Below are positions 32,483 through 40,934 of a DNA stretch of 64,000 bases, piece by piece. Origin of the DNA: Gaiella sp. (GTDB taxonomy: Bacteria > Actinomycetota > Thermoleophilia > Gaiellales > Gaiellaceae). The DNA is taken from NCBI GenBank assembly GCA_027493885.1, contig JAOSJZ010000001.1, positions 310,001 through 374,000 of the forward strand, read 5' to 3'. The notes beneath the pieces are model-generated. The model did not search any database. It saw nothing but the letters and a program-made list of their open reading frames with translations, and was not told the origin of the DNA. Numbering within the stretch: the stretch's first letter is position 1; every line of letters starts with the position of its first letter. A program made the position numbers and the translations under genes.

Positions 32483-33948
32483 TGGAGCTGATCTTCGAGA
32501 AGTCGCAACCGGGCCGGCGAGCCGGTCGCGTCCCGTCGTACGACCTGCCCGTCCCTGAGATCCCGGCCGAGTTGCGGCGCGAGACGCCGCCGCGACTGCC
32601 CGAGGTGCCGGAGAACGAGATCGTGCGCCACTTCACCGAGCTCGCCGACCGGAACTTCGGGATCGACACGGGCTTCTACCCGCTCGGCTCCTGCACGATG
32701 AAGTACAACCCGCGCGTCAACGAGCGCGTCGTCGGGCTTCCCGGCTTTCGCGACCTGCACCCGCTGCAGGAGGACGAGGGCGCCCAGGGCGCGCTCGAGC
32801 TCATGTGGGAGCTCCAGGAGATCCTCGCCGAGGTGGCGGGGCTGCCGGCGGTGACGCTGCAACCGGCCGCCGGCTCGCAGGGCGAGCTCACCGGGCTGAT
32901 GCTGATGCGCGCCGCGTTCGCCGACCGCGGCGAGCACGGGCGCAACGTGATCATCACGGCGGACACCGCCCACGGGACGAACCCGGCGAGCGTGACGATG
33001 GCGGGCTTCGAGCTCGCGAAGGTAGCGACGACCGATCGCGGCAACCTCGACCTCGACGACCTGCGCGGGAAGGTCGACGACCGCACGGCGGGGCTGATGC
33101 TGACGAACCCGTCCACGCTGGGCCTGTTCGACGAGGGCATCGAGGAGGTCGCCGAGGTCTTCCACTCCCGAGGCGCGCTTCTCTACTACGACGGCGCCAA
33201 CCTGAACGCCGTCGTCGGCCGCTCCCGCCCGGGCGACATGGGGTTCGACATCGTCCACTACAACCTCCACAAGACGTTCTCGCAGCCCCACGGCGGCGGC
33301 GGGCCGGGCGGCGGGCCGGTCGCAGTGCGCGCGGAGCTCGAGCCGTTCCTGCCGGCGCCGGTCGTCGTGCGCGACGGGGACGCGTTCCGGCTCGACCACG
33401 ACCGGCCGAGATCGATCGGGCGCGTGCGCGGCTTCGCGGGCCCGTTCGGCGTGTTCGTCCGCTCGTACGCCTTCATGCGCGCCTACGGGGCGGCGCTTCG
33501 CGAGATGTCCGACGCGGCCGTGCTCAACGCGAACTACCTGCTCGCGCGGCTCAAGGACGTCTACGACCTGCCGTACGACCGGCTCTGCATGCACGAGTTC
33601 GTGCTCTCGGCGCGGAGCCTCAAGCGCGAGCACGGCGTCACGGCGCTCGACGTTGCCAAGCGGCTGATGGACCACGGCATCCACCCGCCGACGATCTACT
33701 TCCCGCTCGTCGTCTCCGAGGCGCTCATGATCGAGCCGACCGAGACGGAGACGAAGGAGCGGCTGGACGAGTTCGTCGACGCGATGCGGTCGATCGCCGC
33801 CGAGGCCGCCACCGACCCCGAGACGCTGAAGGGCGCGCCGCATACCCGGCCCGTGCGGCGGCTCGACGAGGTCAAGGCGGCGAAGGAGCCGGTCGTGCGC
33901 TACGCGTTCGAGCAGCCGGGCGCCGCGGCTACGATCGAATCGCGATGA
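32482..33948 (+). CDS. gcvPB: Glycine dehydrogenase (decarboxylating) subunit 2
   Basis: 488 residues from ATG 32482. The PLP-binding half: FYPLGSCTMKYNPRVNERV, LQPAAGSQGELTGLMLMRAA, ADTAHGTNPASVTMAGFE and DIVHYNLHKTFSQPHGGGGP, with the Schiff-base Lys at about residue 264. The C-terminal part (MHEFVLSARSLKREHGVTAL, DHGIHPPTIYFPLVV) forms the small domain. It forms the active P-protein with GcvPA. ATG is preferred to GTG 32473 because it overlaps the gcvPA stop, the coupling pattern seen across the operon. The stop overlaps the NTF2-like ATG (ATGA). Confidence 0.96.
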   Translation: MELIFEKSQPGRRAGRVPSYDLPVPEIPAELRRETPPRLPEVPENEIVRHFTELADRNFGIDTGFYPLGSCTMKYNPRVNERVVGLPGFRDLHPLQEDEGAQGALELMWELQEILAEVAGLPAVTLQPAAGSQGELTGLMLMRAAFADRGEHGRNVIITADTAHGTNPASVTMAGFELAKVATTDRGNLDLDDLRGKVDDRTAGLMLTNPSTLGLFDEGIEEVAEVFHSRGALLYYDGANLNAVVGRSRPGDMGFDIVHYNLHKTFSQPHGGGGPGGGPVAVRAELEPFLPAPVVVRDGDAFRLDHDRPRSIGRVRGFAGPFGVFVRSYAFMRAYGAALREMSDAAVLNANYLLARLKDVYDLPYDRLCMHEFVLSARSLKREHGVTALDVAKRLMDHGIHPPTIYFPLVVSEALMIEPTETETKERLDEFVDAMRSIAAEAATDPETLKGAPHTRPVRRLDEVKAAKEPVVRYAFEQPGAAATIESR

Positions 33949-34316
33949 CCACCACGGCCGTCTCGCACGAGCTCGTCGAGCTCGCCCACGACCTCGCCCG
34001 CGCCGTCGCCGAGCACGACGTCGCGCGGCTCGAGGAGCTGCTCGCGGACGAGTTCACGCTCCAGGGGGCGGCCGGCCGGCTCGACCGGGCGGAGTTCCTC
34101 GAGGCGGCTGCCGGGCCGTACGAGATCGACGAGTTCGCGTACGAGCAGATCGATCCGGAGATCTACGGGAACACCGCGGTGCTCGTCTCGCGCTACAGCC
34201 AGTCCGCGCGGCTCGACGGCCGCGACCTGAGCCACCGGATGCACGTGACGGACATCTGGACGCGCCGCGACGCGCGCTGGCAGATCGTCCGCCGCCACGC
34301 GACGATCGCCGACTGA
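33945..34316 (+). CDS. NTF2/SnoaL-like domain protein (DUF4440 type)
   Basis: 123 residues. ELAHDLARAVAEHDVARLEE and LLADEFTLQGAAGRLDRAEF are the two N-terminal helices of the cone-shaped NTF2 fold. TAVLVSRYSQSARLDG, HRMHVTDIWTRRDARWQIVR and RHATI are the curved sheet. Such proteins bind or isomerise small hydrophobic ligands. No catalytic residue set is recognisable. It overlaps the gcvPB stop by four bases but also has TACGAT 9 nt upstream, so it may be both in the gcv operon and separately transcribed. A role in glycine metabolism is not shown. Confidence 0.75.
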   Translation: MTTTAVSHELVELAHDLARAVAEHDVARLEELLADEFTLQGAAGRLDRAEFLEAAAGPYEIDEFAYEQIDPEIYGNTAVLVSRYSQSARLDGRDLSHRMHVTDIWTRRDARWQIVRRHATIAD

Positions 34317-34438
34317 GCCTGCCACCGCAGCGTGGAGGGCTTCGGGACCGAGACCCTCGAGACGTTCGACTCGCCCGACGGCCGCGCGCCCGACCTGTGG
34401 CATCGACACTCGGGTCGCCCGGTCGGGCACCGTGAGAG

Positions 34439-34474
34439 CGGGTCGTGCGGCGCCGGTTGACGCCGCACGACCCG
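34439..34474. terminator. Hairpin between convergent genes
   Basis: 14-bp perfect arms (34439-34452, 34461-34474) with loop CCGGTTGA. It lies 6 bp past the stop of the minus-strand Ig-repeat gene and 120 bp past the NTF2-like gene, so it may serve both. Confidence 0.7.
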
Positions 34475-34480
34475 TGACGC

Positions 34481-36904
34481 TCATCCTGCCGTTCGCACCT
34501 GGACGAGACGGCGCGTCGAGACACCCGCGAGCAGGTTCCCGCCGGGCTTGCGGGCCCGGAGGAAGAACTGGACGTTGTAGCCCGTCCGGAGCGGGAACGA
34601 CGCCTTGGGCACCATCCGCAGCACGGCCCAGCCGTTCATCGCGGTGCGCTGCTCGCCGGCAGGCGAGGTGAGCAGCGGGGTCGAGCGGGCGAAGATCATC
34701 GCGTCGCGTACGACGAACCCGCGAGTGTCGACTACGTGCACGCGCAGCTCGAGGGTCGTCCGCCGCGTGCGCACCGGGTTCGGCCGGAAGGACACGCCGT
34801 TGATGACGAGGCGCACCGGGAGCGACACGCTCGTCACCGGGATCGAGTAGCGCCCGTTCGGGAGCTTCACGGCCCCCGCCGGGAGAGCTGGCTCGCCGCC
34901 GGCGATCCGCACGGTGGCGTTCGACGCCACCGTCCGGACGCCCTTCGCGTTTCGCCCGGTCACGCGTACCCGCAGCCGGCGGCCGACGTCCGCAGCGACG
35001 AGCGCGTACCTCGTCTTCGTCGCCCCGGGGATCGCCGCGCAGTTCGAGCCGTCGGGGCGCCCGCCGTCTGCCCCGCACCGGACCCACTGGTACGAGAACG
35101 TGATCGGCGTGGCACCGACCCACGCGCCGCTCGTCGCGGTCAGCGTCTGGCCCTGGACGGTGCTGCCCGCGATCGCGGGCTCACGCGTGTCCCGCGGCGG
35201 CCCGGAGGCGAGAGGCGCGACCTGGGCGGTCGCGTTCGACGCCGCCGTCTGCTGGCCGCCGGCGTTCCGCGCGATGATGCGTGAGCGGATCCGCTTGCCG
35301 ACGTCGCCCGCGGCGAGCACGTACTTGAGCGTCGTCGCACCGGGGATCACCGCGCAGTTCGAGCCGTCCGCTCGACCGCCGTCGGCCCCACATCGCACCC
35401 ACTGGTACGCGTAGGTGATCGGCTGGGCGCCGGCCCAGTCGCCGAGCGACGTCGTCAGGGTCTGGCCTTCCGTCGGCGTCCCCGTGAGCAGCGGCTCGCG
35501 CACGTTCCGGGGCGCTGCCGGCGCGGCCTGTGCCTGGGTCGTCGCCGTCGGCGCCGAGACGGCGGCCGCCGTGCCCGCGCGGTTCGACGCGGTGACCCGC
35601 ACGCGCAGTCGCGTGCCGACGTCCGCGCGCGTCAACCGGTACGCGGCCCCGGTTGCGCCCGGGATCGCCGTGCAGCCCGACCCGTCGGGGGATCCGCCGC
35701 TCGCGCCGCAGCGCAGCCAGCGGTAGGCGAACGCGATCGGGGCTGTGCCGCTCCAGCTTCCGCTCGTCGCGGTCAGCACCTGGCCCATGCGGGCCGTGCC
35801 TCTGAGCGTCGGCGCGCCGGCGGCGCGGGGCGGCTCGGGCTGAGCAGGCGCCGCGACCACAGCGGCGGTCGGGTTGGACGTCGCGGTGGCCGACCCGGCA
35901 GCGTTCGTCGCGGTCACCCGCACGCGGAGCCGTGCTCCGAGGTCGGCGCGGTGGGCGACGTAGGTCGCCGAGGTGGCTCCGCCGATCACGCGGCAGTCCG
36001 ACGCGTCAGGAGCACCCGCCCCCTGGCAGCGCCGCCACTGGTAGGCGAACCGCAGCGGCTGGGTCCCCCGCCAGTCCCCGCGGGTCGCCTGGAGCACGCT
36101 TCCGACCTGCGCCGTGCCGCCGATCACCGGCTCACCGGTGGACGTCGGAGGAACGACTCCGGGGAGCGTCACGGCGGTCGTCGGGTCCGACAGCGCGCTC
36201 CCGGTGGAGACGGCGTTCTTCGCCGTCACCAGCACGCGCAGCGTCTGGCCGACGTCCCGGCGGCGCACGACGTACGTCTCGGCCACGCGGGTCAGGTCAC
36301 GGCAGGCACCGCCGTTTGCGGGGCAGCGCCGCCAGCGCACACGCAGGCGGACGGGCTCGGTACCCGCCCAGGTGCCGGTCTGCGCCGTGAGCACCTTGCC
36401 CACGGCGGGTGTGCCGACGATCGTCGGACGGACGGTGACCGCCGGCGCCCCGGCCTTCGCGGGCTCGACGACAGCCGTCGCGGCCGACGCCGCAGGCGTC
36501 GTGCCGCCGTCGGACGTTGTCGCGGTGACGACGGCGACGAGCGTGCCGCCGATGTCCCCGTGGCGAACGGCATAGACGGCGTCGGTCGCCTGGGCGATGT
36601 CGGTACATGCCGCGCCGGCCGCGTTGCAGCGCTGCCACTGGAAGGTGTAGACGGCACGTTTCACGGTGTCGGCTCGCCACCGTCCGACGTCGGCCCGTAG
36701 GAGCTGTCCCTCGCGCGCGGGTCCGTGGATCACCGGTGCGCGCACGTTCTGCGGCGGTGCGGCGGCACTCGTCCCCGCGTACCCGGTCGCCGCGCCCGAC
36801 ACCGCGAGAAGCGCCAGCGCGAGGATGGTTCCCGCACCCAGCGACCGGAGTCGCGGGCGGCGTCCGTGGGGAGCGTCCGAGTGCCAACTCGTCGACCGTT
36901 TCAT
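34481..36904 (-). CDS. Secreted protein with six Ig-like 'WxRC' repeats
   Basis: 807 residues from ATG 36904, chosen for GGAGG six bases upstream and the signal peptide (LGAGTILALALLAVSGAATG) that follows. Six ~100-residue modules each read P-x-[IL]-x-G-[TS]-x2-[EVM]-G-x2-L, W-x-G-x2-P, [FV]-x-[YV]-x-W-x-R-C, C-x-x-[IL], GAT, Y-x-L-x2-[AR]-D-[VL]-G, R-x-R-[VI]-x-[AV]-x-N, at about residues 50-640. Each has two cysteines, probably a disulfide. The C-terminal ~150 residues (VRLVINGVSFRPNPVRTR, GWAVLRMVPKASFPLRTGYN) are a separate beta domain. Such arrays are frequent in Thermoleophilia secretomes. Function unknown, adhesion likely. A terminator hairpin follows. Confidence 0.8.
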   Translation of the reverse strand: MKRSTSWHSDAPHGRRPRLRSLGAGTILALALLAVSGAATGYAGTSAAAPPQNVRAPVIHGPAREGQLLRADVGRWRADTVKRAVYTFQWQRCNAAGAACTDIAQATDAVYAVRHGDIGGTLVAVVTATTSDGGTTPAASAATAVVEPAKAGAPAVTVRPTIVGTPAVGKVLTAQTGTWAGTEPVRLRVRWRRCPANGGACRDLTRVAETYVVRRRDVGQTLRVLVTAKNAVSTGSALSDPTTAVTLPGVVPPTSTGEPVIGGTAQVGSVLQATRGDWRGTQPLRFAYQWRRCQGAGAPDASDCRVIGGATSATYVAHRADLGARLRVRVTATNAAGSATATSNPTAAVVAAPAQPEPPRAAGAPTLRGTARMGQVLTATSGSWSGTAPIAFAYRWLRCGASGGSPDGSGCTAIPGATGAAYRLTRADVGTRLRVRVTASNRAGTAAAVSAPTATTQAQAAPAAPRNVREPLLTGTPTEGQTLTTSLGDWAGAQPITYAYQWVRCGADGGRADGSNCAVIPGATTLKYVLAAGDVGKRIRSRIIARNAGGQQTAASNATAQVAPLASGPPRDTREPAIAGSTVQGQTLTATSGAWVGATPITFSYQWVRCGADGGRPDGSNCAAIPGATKTRYALVAADVGRRLRVRVTGRNAKGVRTVASNATVRIAGGEPALPAGAVKLPNGRYSIPVTSVSLPVRLVINGVSFRPNPVRTRRTTLELRVHVVDTRGFVVRDAMIFARSTPLLTSPAGEQRTAMNGWAVLRMVPKASFPLRTGYNVQFFLRARKPGGNLLAGVSTRRLVQVRTAG

Positions 36905-37019
36905 CGTCGACCTCCAATCCTTCTGCTTCGCCCTCGAGCGCTTCGCTCTCGAAGCCAGAAGATGTGTACCCAGGCTAGGAGCTCGCATATCGCAGTCCGG
37001 CGGGACTCACCGAACGTTT

Positions 37020-37225
37020 ACGAAGGTCCGGACGAACGCTCACGCAGCTCACGAAATCCCGACATCCGGTGCCAGTCCGTGCGCCGCGTGCCGAGCAGCC
37101 GACCTCGAGGTCACTGATCCCTGCCCGTGCGAGCTCTCCCGGGCTGCCCGGGGCTCGATCGCCGCGCGGACGCTCGCGTGACGCAGCCGGGTGAGGACGC
37201 TCCTGTCGACCAGATGCTTCGCCAT
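37020..37225 (-). pseudogene. Remnant of a VapC-type PIN-domain toxin
   Basis: From ATG 37225 the minus strand reads MAKHLVDRSVLTRLRHASVR, then AAIEP, the N-terminal PIN motif (first acidic residue in LVDRS). The frame then fails near 37130. The neighbouring frame continues GELARAGISDLEVGCSAR, the second PIN motif with its Glu, and then loses similarity. The last two-thirds of a normal ~130-residue toxin is absent, and no antitoxin is visible upstream. The region 36905-37314 otherwise holds only the promoter side of the Ig-repeat gene. Confidence 0.5.
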
Positions 37226-37314
37226 CACCGCGGCATATGCGAGGGTGCGCGCATCTATCTTGCTGCCTGGCTGTGAGGCAGCGCGCAGGAGCCTACGGCG
37301 CTCGCGCGGCTGGG

Positions 37315-37494
37315 CTACGCGCGACGGTCGTGCTCGCTGCGACCGGCCCGGAGGAGAAGCAGGCCGGCGACGACCGGCGGGAGCGCGATCTCGACCGCCC
37401 AGAAGAGCGACAGGTCCTGCGCGACGAGCACGACGACGTACGCCTCCTTTCTCGTGTGCACCCCGAGTGTCGGGCCGAGCCTCACGGCGCGCAT
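37315..37494 (-). CDS. Small hydrophobic protein, 59 residues
   Basis: From ATG 37494, 38 bp downstream of rlmN on the same strand. After a short polar start (VRLGPTLGVHTRKEAY) come hydrophobic segments (VVVLVAQDLSLFWAVEI, ALPPVVAGLLLLRAG) and a charged end. It could be a one- or two-helix membrane peptide. No family is recognised. Support is position, strand and hydrophobic pattern only. Confidence 0.4.
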   Translation of the reverse strand: MRAVRLGPTLGVHTRKEAYVVVLVAQDLSLFWAVEIALPPVVAGLLLLRAGRSEHDRRA

Positions 37495-37532
37495 CGGGGA
37501 AGACGCTGACTCCCGGGAGAGAAAACACCCGC

Positions 37533-38537
37533 TCAGGCGCGGACGCGGGTGCGCGCCCGCGGAGCGGCCGCGAGCTGCCCGCACGCGGCGGCGATGTCGC
37601 GGCCACGGGTGAGGCGAACCGTGGCCGGGACACGGGCGCGATCGAGCTCGACCTTGAACGCGGCGATCGCGTCCCGAGACGAGCCGTCGTACATCCCGGT
37701 CGGGTTGTACGGGATGAGGTTCACCTTGAATGCGCCTCCACCGAGGAGCCCCGCGAGGAGCCGCGCCTGCGCCGGCGAGTCGTTGACGCCGGCGAGCATC
37801 ACGTATTCGACGAAGACGCGCCGGTTCGTGCGCTCGAAGTGGGTCCGGCAGAGCGCCAGCACCTCGTTCAGCGGATAGCGGTCGTTCACGGGCATCAGCT
37901 CGCTGCGGAGCGCCGGGTCGGCCGCGTGGAGCGAGAGTGCGAGGCGGATCGGCTCCGAGATCTCGTCGACGAACCGCCGGAGCCCCGGCATCCAGCCCAC
38001 CGTGGAGATCGTCGTGCGGCGGTGCGTGACGCCGGCATCCGGGAGGCGCCTCGCCGCGGCGAGCACGTTGTCCACGTTCATGAACGGCTCTCCCATTCCC
38101 ATGAAGACGACGTGGTCGACCGCCTGCGTGCGCCGGAAGTGGAGCACCTGGTCGAGGATCTCCCACGCGGTCAGGTTTCGCCCGAACGCCATCCGGCCGG
38201 TCGCGCAGAACGTGCAGGTGAGCGGGCAGCCGGACTGCGAGGAGATGCACACCGAGCGCCTGCCGTCCCGGTAACGCATCAGCACGGCCTCGACCGGATG
38301 CCCGTCGTGCGTCCGGAAGAGCGTCTTCACCGTGCCGTCGCGGGCGCGCTGCTCCGTCTCGGGCTCGAGGGTCGAGAACGGGACCTCGCCGGCGAGCGCG
38401 TCGCGAAGCGGGCGGGGGACGTTCGTCATCGCGTCGTAGCCGGAGGCGCCGCGCGCCGTCCATTCCCAGACCTGCCGGACGCGGTACGAGGGCTCTCCGA
38501 GCTCCGCGATCCGGCGCTCGAGGAGCGTGAGATCCAT
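37533..38537 (-). CDS. rlmN: Dual-specificity 23S rRNA/tRNA adenine-C2 methyltransferase RlmN
   Basis: 334 residues from ATG 38537. The radical-SAM cluster motif CPLTCTFC (Cys 105, 109, 112) follows SVCISSQSG. VVFMGMGEPFMNVDNVLAAA, RTTISTVGWMPGLRRFV, LALSLHAADPALRSELMPVN and VFVEYVMLAGVNDSPAQARL are all family hallmarks. The C-terminal VRLTRGRDIAAACGQL carries the second catalytic cysteine. It methylates C2 of A2503 in 23S rRNA and A37 in some tRNAs. It shares a 23-bp divergent promoter region with ltaE. Confidence 0.96.
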   Translation of the reverse strand: MDLTLLERRIAELGEPSYRVRQVWEWTARGASGYDAMTNVPRPLRDALAGEVPFSTLEPETEQRARDGTVKTLFRTHDGHPVEAVLMRYRDGRRSVCISSQSGCPLTCTFCATGRMAFGRNLTAWEILDQVLHFRRTQAVDHVVFMGMGEPFMNVDNVLAAARRLPDAGVTHRRTTISTVGWMPGLRRFVDEISEPIRLALSLHAADPALRSELMPVNDRYPLNEVLALCRTHFERTNRRVFVEYVMLAGVNDSPAQARLLAGLLGGGAFKVNLIPYNPTGMYDGSSRDAIAAFKVELDRARVPATVRLTRGRDIAAACGQLAAAPRARTRVRA

Positions 38538-38543
38538 GCCGCA

Positions 38544-38553
38544 ACGGTAGCGT
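38544..38553. promoter_or_regulatory. Overlapping antiparallel -10 elements for rlmN and ltaE
   Basis: Only 23 bp separate the two start codons. Plus strand: TAGCGT (38548-38553), 7 nt, GTG of ltaE. Minus strand: TACCGT (38549-38544), 6 nt, ATG of rlmN. The core AACGGTAGCGTT is nearly symmetric. Both transcripts would be leaderless. Confidence 0.6.
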
Positions 38554-38560
38554 TCCGTCC

Positions 38561-39604
38561 GTGATCGACCTGCGCTCGGACACCGCGACGCGACCTACCG
38601 ACGGCATGCGCGCGGCGATCGCCGCGGCAGAGGTCGGCGACGAGCAACGGCGCGAGGATCCGTCGGTCAACCTGCTGCAGGAGCGCGCCGCGGCGCTGCT
38701 CGGGCAGGAGGCGGCGCTCTTCTTCCCGACCGCGACGATGGCGAACCAGATCGCGCTCAAGCTCCACTCGCGGCCCGGCGACGTCCTCGTCGCGGAGCGG
38801 CACGCGCACGTCGTGATCTACGAGTACGGCGGCGCGGCGGCGCACGCGGGCCTGATGATCGAGGCGATCGACGGACGCCACGGCCGCTTCGGCGTCACGG
38901 AGCTCGACGCCGTGACGATGCCGGGCACGAAGTCGGCCGACCAGCGCCCCGCCGTGCTCGCGCTGGAGAACACGCACAACTCGTCGGGCGGGCGCTGCTG
39001 GCCCCTCGCCGAGCTCGAGCCGCTGACGGCGGCGGCGCGCGAGCGCCGCCTGCGCATCCACCTCGACGGGGCGCGGCTCCTGAACGCGGCGGTCGCGACG
39101 GGCGTCGTCCCCGCGCAGATCGGGCGGCTGTTCGACACGGTCACGCTCTGCCTCTCGAAGGGCCTCGGCTGCCCGCTCGGGGCGCTCCTCGCGGGCTCCA
39201 CCGAGACGATCGAGCGCGCGTGGCGGGAGAAGCACCTGTTCGGCGGCGCGATGCGCCAGGCCGGGATCGTCGCGGCGGCGGGCGTCTACGCGCTCGAGCA
39301 CCACGTCGACCGGCTGGCGGACGACCACGGCCGCGCGAGGCGGCTCGCAGAGGGCTGGCACGCGGCCGGCCTCCCGGTCGATCTCGAGCAGGTGGAGACG
39401 AACTTCGTCCAGCTCGACGTCGGTGCGCTCGGGCTCGGACGCGACGAGGCGCTCGCACGGCTCCGGGAGGCGGGAGTCGGGCTCTCGTCGACGATCCACC
39501 CGACGGTCGTCCGCGCCGTGACGCACCTCGATCTCGACGACGGAGCGATCGATCGCGCGATCGAGCTCGCGCCGCAGGCGCTCGGGGCCCGTGTCGCCGC
39601 CTGA
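38561..39604 (+). CDS. ltaE: Low-specificity L-threonine aldolase / beta-eliminating lyase family
   Basis: 347 residues. DLRSDTATRPTDGMRAAIAA at the start, ALFFPTATMANQIALKLHSR, ERHAHVVIYEYGGAA, LENTHNSSGGRCWPLAELEP, RIHLDGARLLNAAVATGV and TLCLSKGLGCPLGALLAGST (PLP Lys near residue 200) are the aldolase motifs. It cleaves threonine or allo-threonine to glycine and acetaldehyde. The glycine-cleavage operon 5 kb upstream could consume the glycine, though they are not one transcript. The 3' end overlaps the next gene by 14 bp. Confidence 0.92.
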   Translation: MIDLRSDTATRPTDGMRAAIAAAEVGDEQRREDPSVNLLQERAAALLGQEAALFFPTATMANQIALKLHSRPGDVLVAERHAHVVIYEYGGAAAHAGLMIEAIDGRHGRFGVTELDAVTMPGTKSADQRPAVLALENTHNSSGGRCWPLAELEPLTAAARERRLRIHLDGARLLNAAVATGVVPAQIGRLFDTVTLCLSKGLGCPLGALLAGSTETIERAWREKHLFGGAMRQAGIVAAAGVYALEHHVDRLADDHGRARRLAEGWHAAGLPVDLEQVETNFVQLDVGALGLGRDEALARLREAGVGLSSTIHPTVVRAVTHLDLDDGAIDRAIELAPQALGARVAA

Positions 39605-40934
39605 GCGGCTCGCCGAGCGGCTCGGCGGCCTCGTCGCGACCGCGCAGGCCGAGCAGCGCATCCCGTCGGTCAGCGCAGCCGCCTTCCGCGACGGCGAGGT
39701 GCTCTGGCAGGAGGCCCTCGGCTCCGCCGACGTCGGGCGCGGCGAGGAGGCGACTCCGGGCCACGCCTACCGGATCGGCTCGATCACGAAGACGTTCACG
39801 GCCGTCTGCATCCTCCAGCTGCGCGATGCAGGGGTGCTCGACCTCGACGACCCGCTCCGCGCGCACGTGCCCGAGGTGCCGCCCGGGCCGACCGTGCGCG
39901 ACGCCCTCTCGCACCTGAGCGGCCTCCAGCGCGAGCCCCCGGGCGACATCTGGGAGACGCTCGAGCCGCCGACACGGGAAGGGCTGCTCGCCGGGCTCGA
40001 GGATGCCGAGCGGGTGCTGCGCCCGGGCGAGTCGTGGCACTACTCGAACCTCGCGTTCGGGCTGCTCGGCGAGATCGTCGCCCGCCGGAACGAGGGCGAG
40101 TACGAGGATGCGCTCCGCGCCCGCGTGCTGGCGCCCCTCGGGCTCGCCCGTACGGGCTTCGATCCGCCGCCGCCGCGAGCGACCGGGTACTACGTCGACC
40201 CGTACTCGGACCGCGTCACGGTCGAGGCCGACCCGCGTGCGGAGGGGCCGATCGCGGCGATGGGCTGGCTCTGGTCGACCGTCGACGATCTCGCCCGCTG
40301 GGCGGACTTTCTCGCGACCGGGCGAGACGGCGTCCTGGCCGCGGCGACGCTCGACGAGATGGCGCGCGCGAGGACGATGGTCGATCAGGCGAAGTGGTCG
40401 CTGGGATGGGGCCACGGGCTCGAGCTGTACCGGCGCGGCGAGCGCGTCTTCGTCGGCCACGGCGGCGCAATGCCCGGCTTCCTCGCCGCGGTCTGTGTCC
40501 ACCGGCCCGAGCGAACCGGCGCGGTCGTCCTCTGCAACACCGGTGCAGGCGCCCGCCCCGAGGCGCTCGCGCTCGACCTCGCGGAGGCCGTGCTGGAAGA
40601 GCTGCCCCGCGCGCCCGCGCTCTGGCGTCCCGACGGCGGAGCCCCGGAAGAGGTCGCTCCGCTGCTCGGCCACTGGTGGTCGGAGGGCTCGGAGCTCGTC
40701 CTCTCCTGGAGCGGCGGGCGCCTGCGCCTCGAGCTCGTGGACGGGCCGCCGGGGCGGAGCGTGTCGTGGCTCGAGCCCGAGGGCGATGACCGCTGGCGGA
40801 TCGTGGAGGGCCGCGAGCTCGGCGAGCTGCTCCGGGTGGCCCGCGACGGCGGCGGCGCGCCGGAGAAGCTCTACGTCGCGACGTACCCGCTCACGAGGGC
40901 GCCGGTCGCATTCGCACGCGACGCCTCCGGATGA
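39591..40934 (+). CDS. Serine hydrolase of the beta-lactamase (class C-like) family
   Basis: 447 residues from GTG 39591. The SxxK motif is in YRIGSITKTFTAVCILQL (Ser ~64, Lys ~67). The Y-x-N is WHYSNLAFGLLGEIV, and the third element HGG is VFVGHGGAMPGFLAAV. There is no signal peptide, so it acts in the cytoplasm. The last ~110 residues (LLGHWWSEGSELVLSWSGGR) are the beta-barrel extension seen in many esterases and peptidases of this family. Substrate unknown. The start overlaps ltaE. Its 3' end overlaps the antiporter gene on the other strand by 64 bp. Confidence 0.88.
   Translation: MSPPERLAERLGGLVATAQAEQRIPSVSAAAFRDGEVLWQEALGSADVGRGEEATPGHAYRIGSITKTFTAVCILQLRDAGVLDLDDPLRAHVPEVPPGPTVRDALSHLSGLQREPPGDIWETLEPPTREGLLAGLEDAERVLRPGESWHYSNLAFGLLGEIVARRNEGEYEDALRARVLAPLGLARTGFDPPPPRATGYYVDPYSDRVTVEADPRAEGPIAAMGWLWSTVDDLARWADFLATGRDGVLAAATLDEMARARTMVDQAKWSLGWGHGLELYRRGERVFVGHGGAMPGFLAAVCVHRPERTGAVVLCNTGAGARPEALALDLAEAVLEELPRAPALWRPDGGAPEEVAPLLGHWWSEGSELVLSWSGGRLRLELVDGPPGRSVSWLEPEGDDRWRIVEGRELGELLRVARDGGGAPEKLYVATYPLTRAPVAFARDASG

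Noticed and set aside
37191-38564. 457-residue plus frame over rlmN
   Set aside because: Antisense shadow. rlmN on the minus strand has all radical-SAM motifs.
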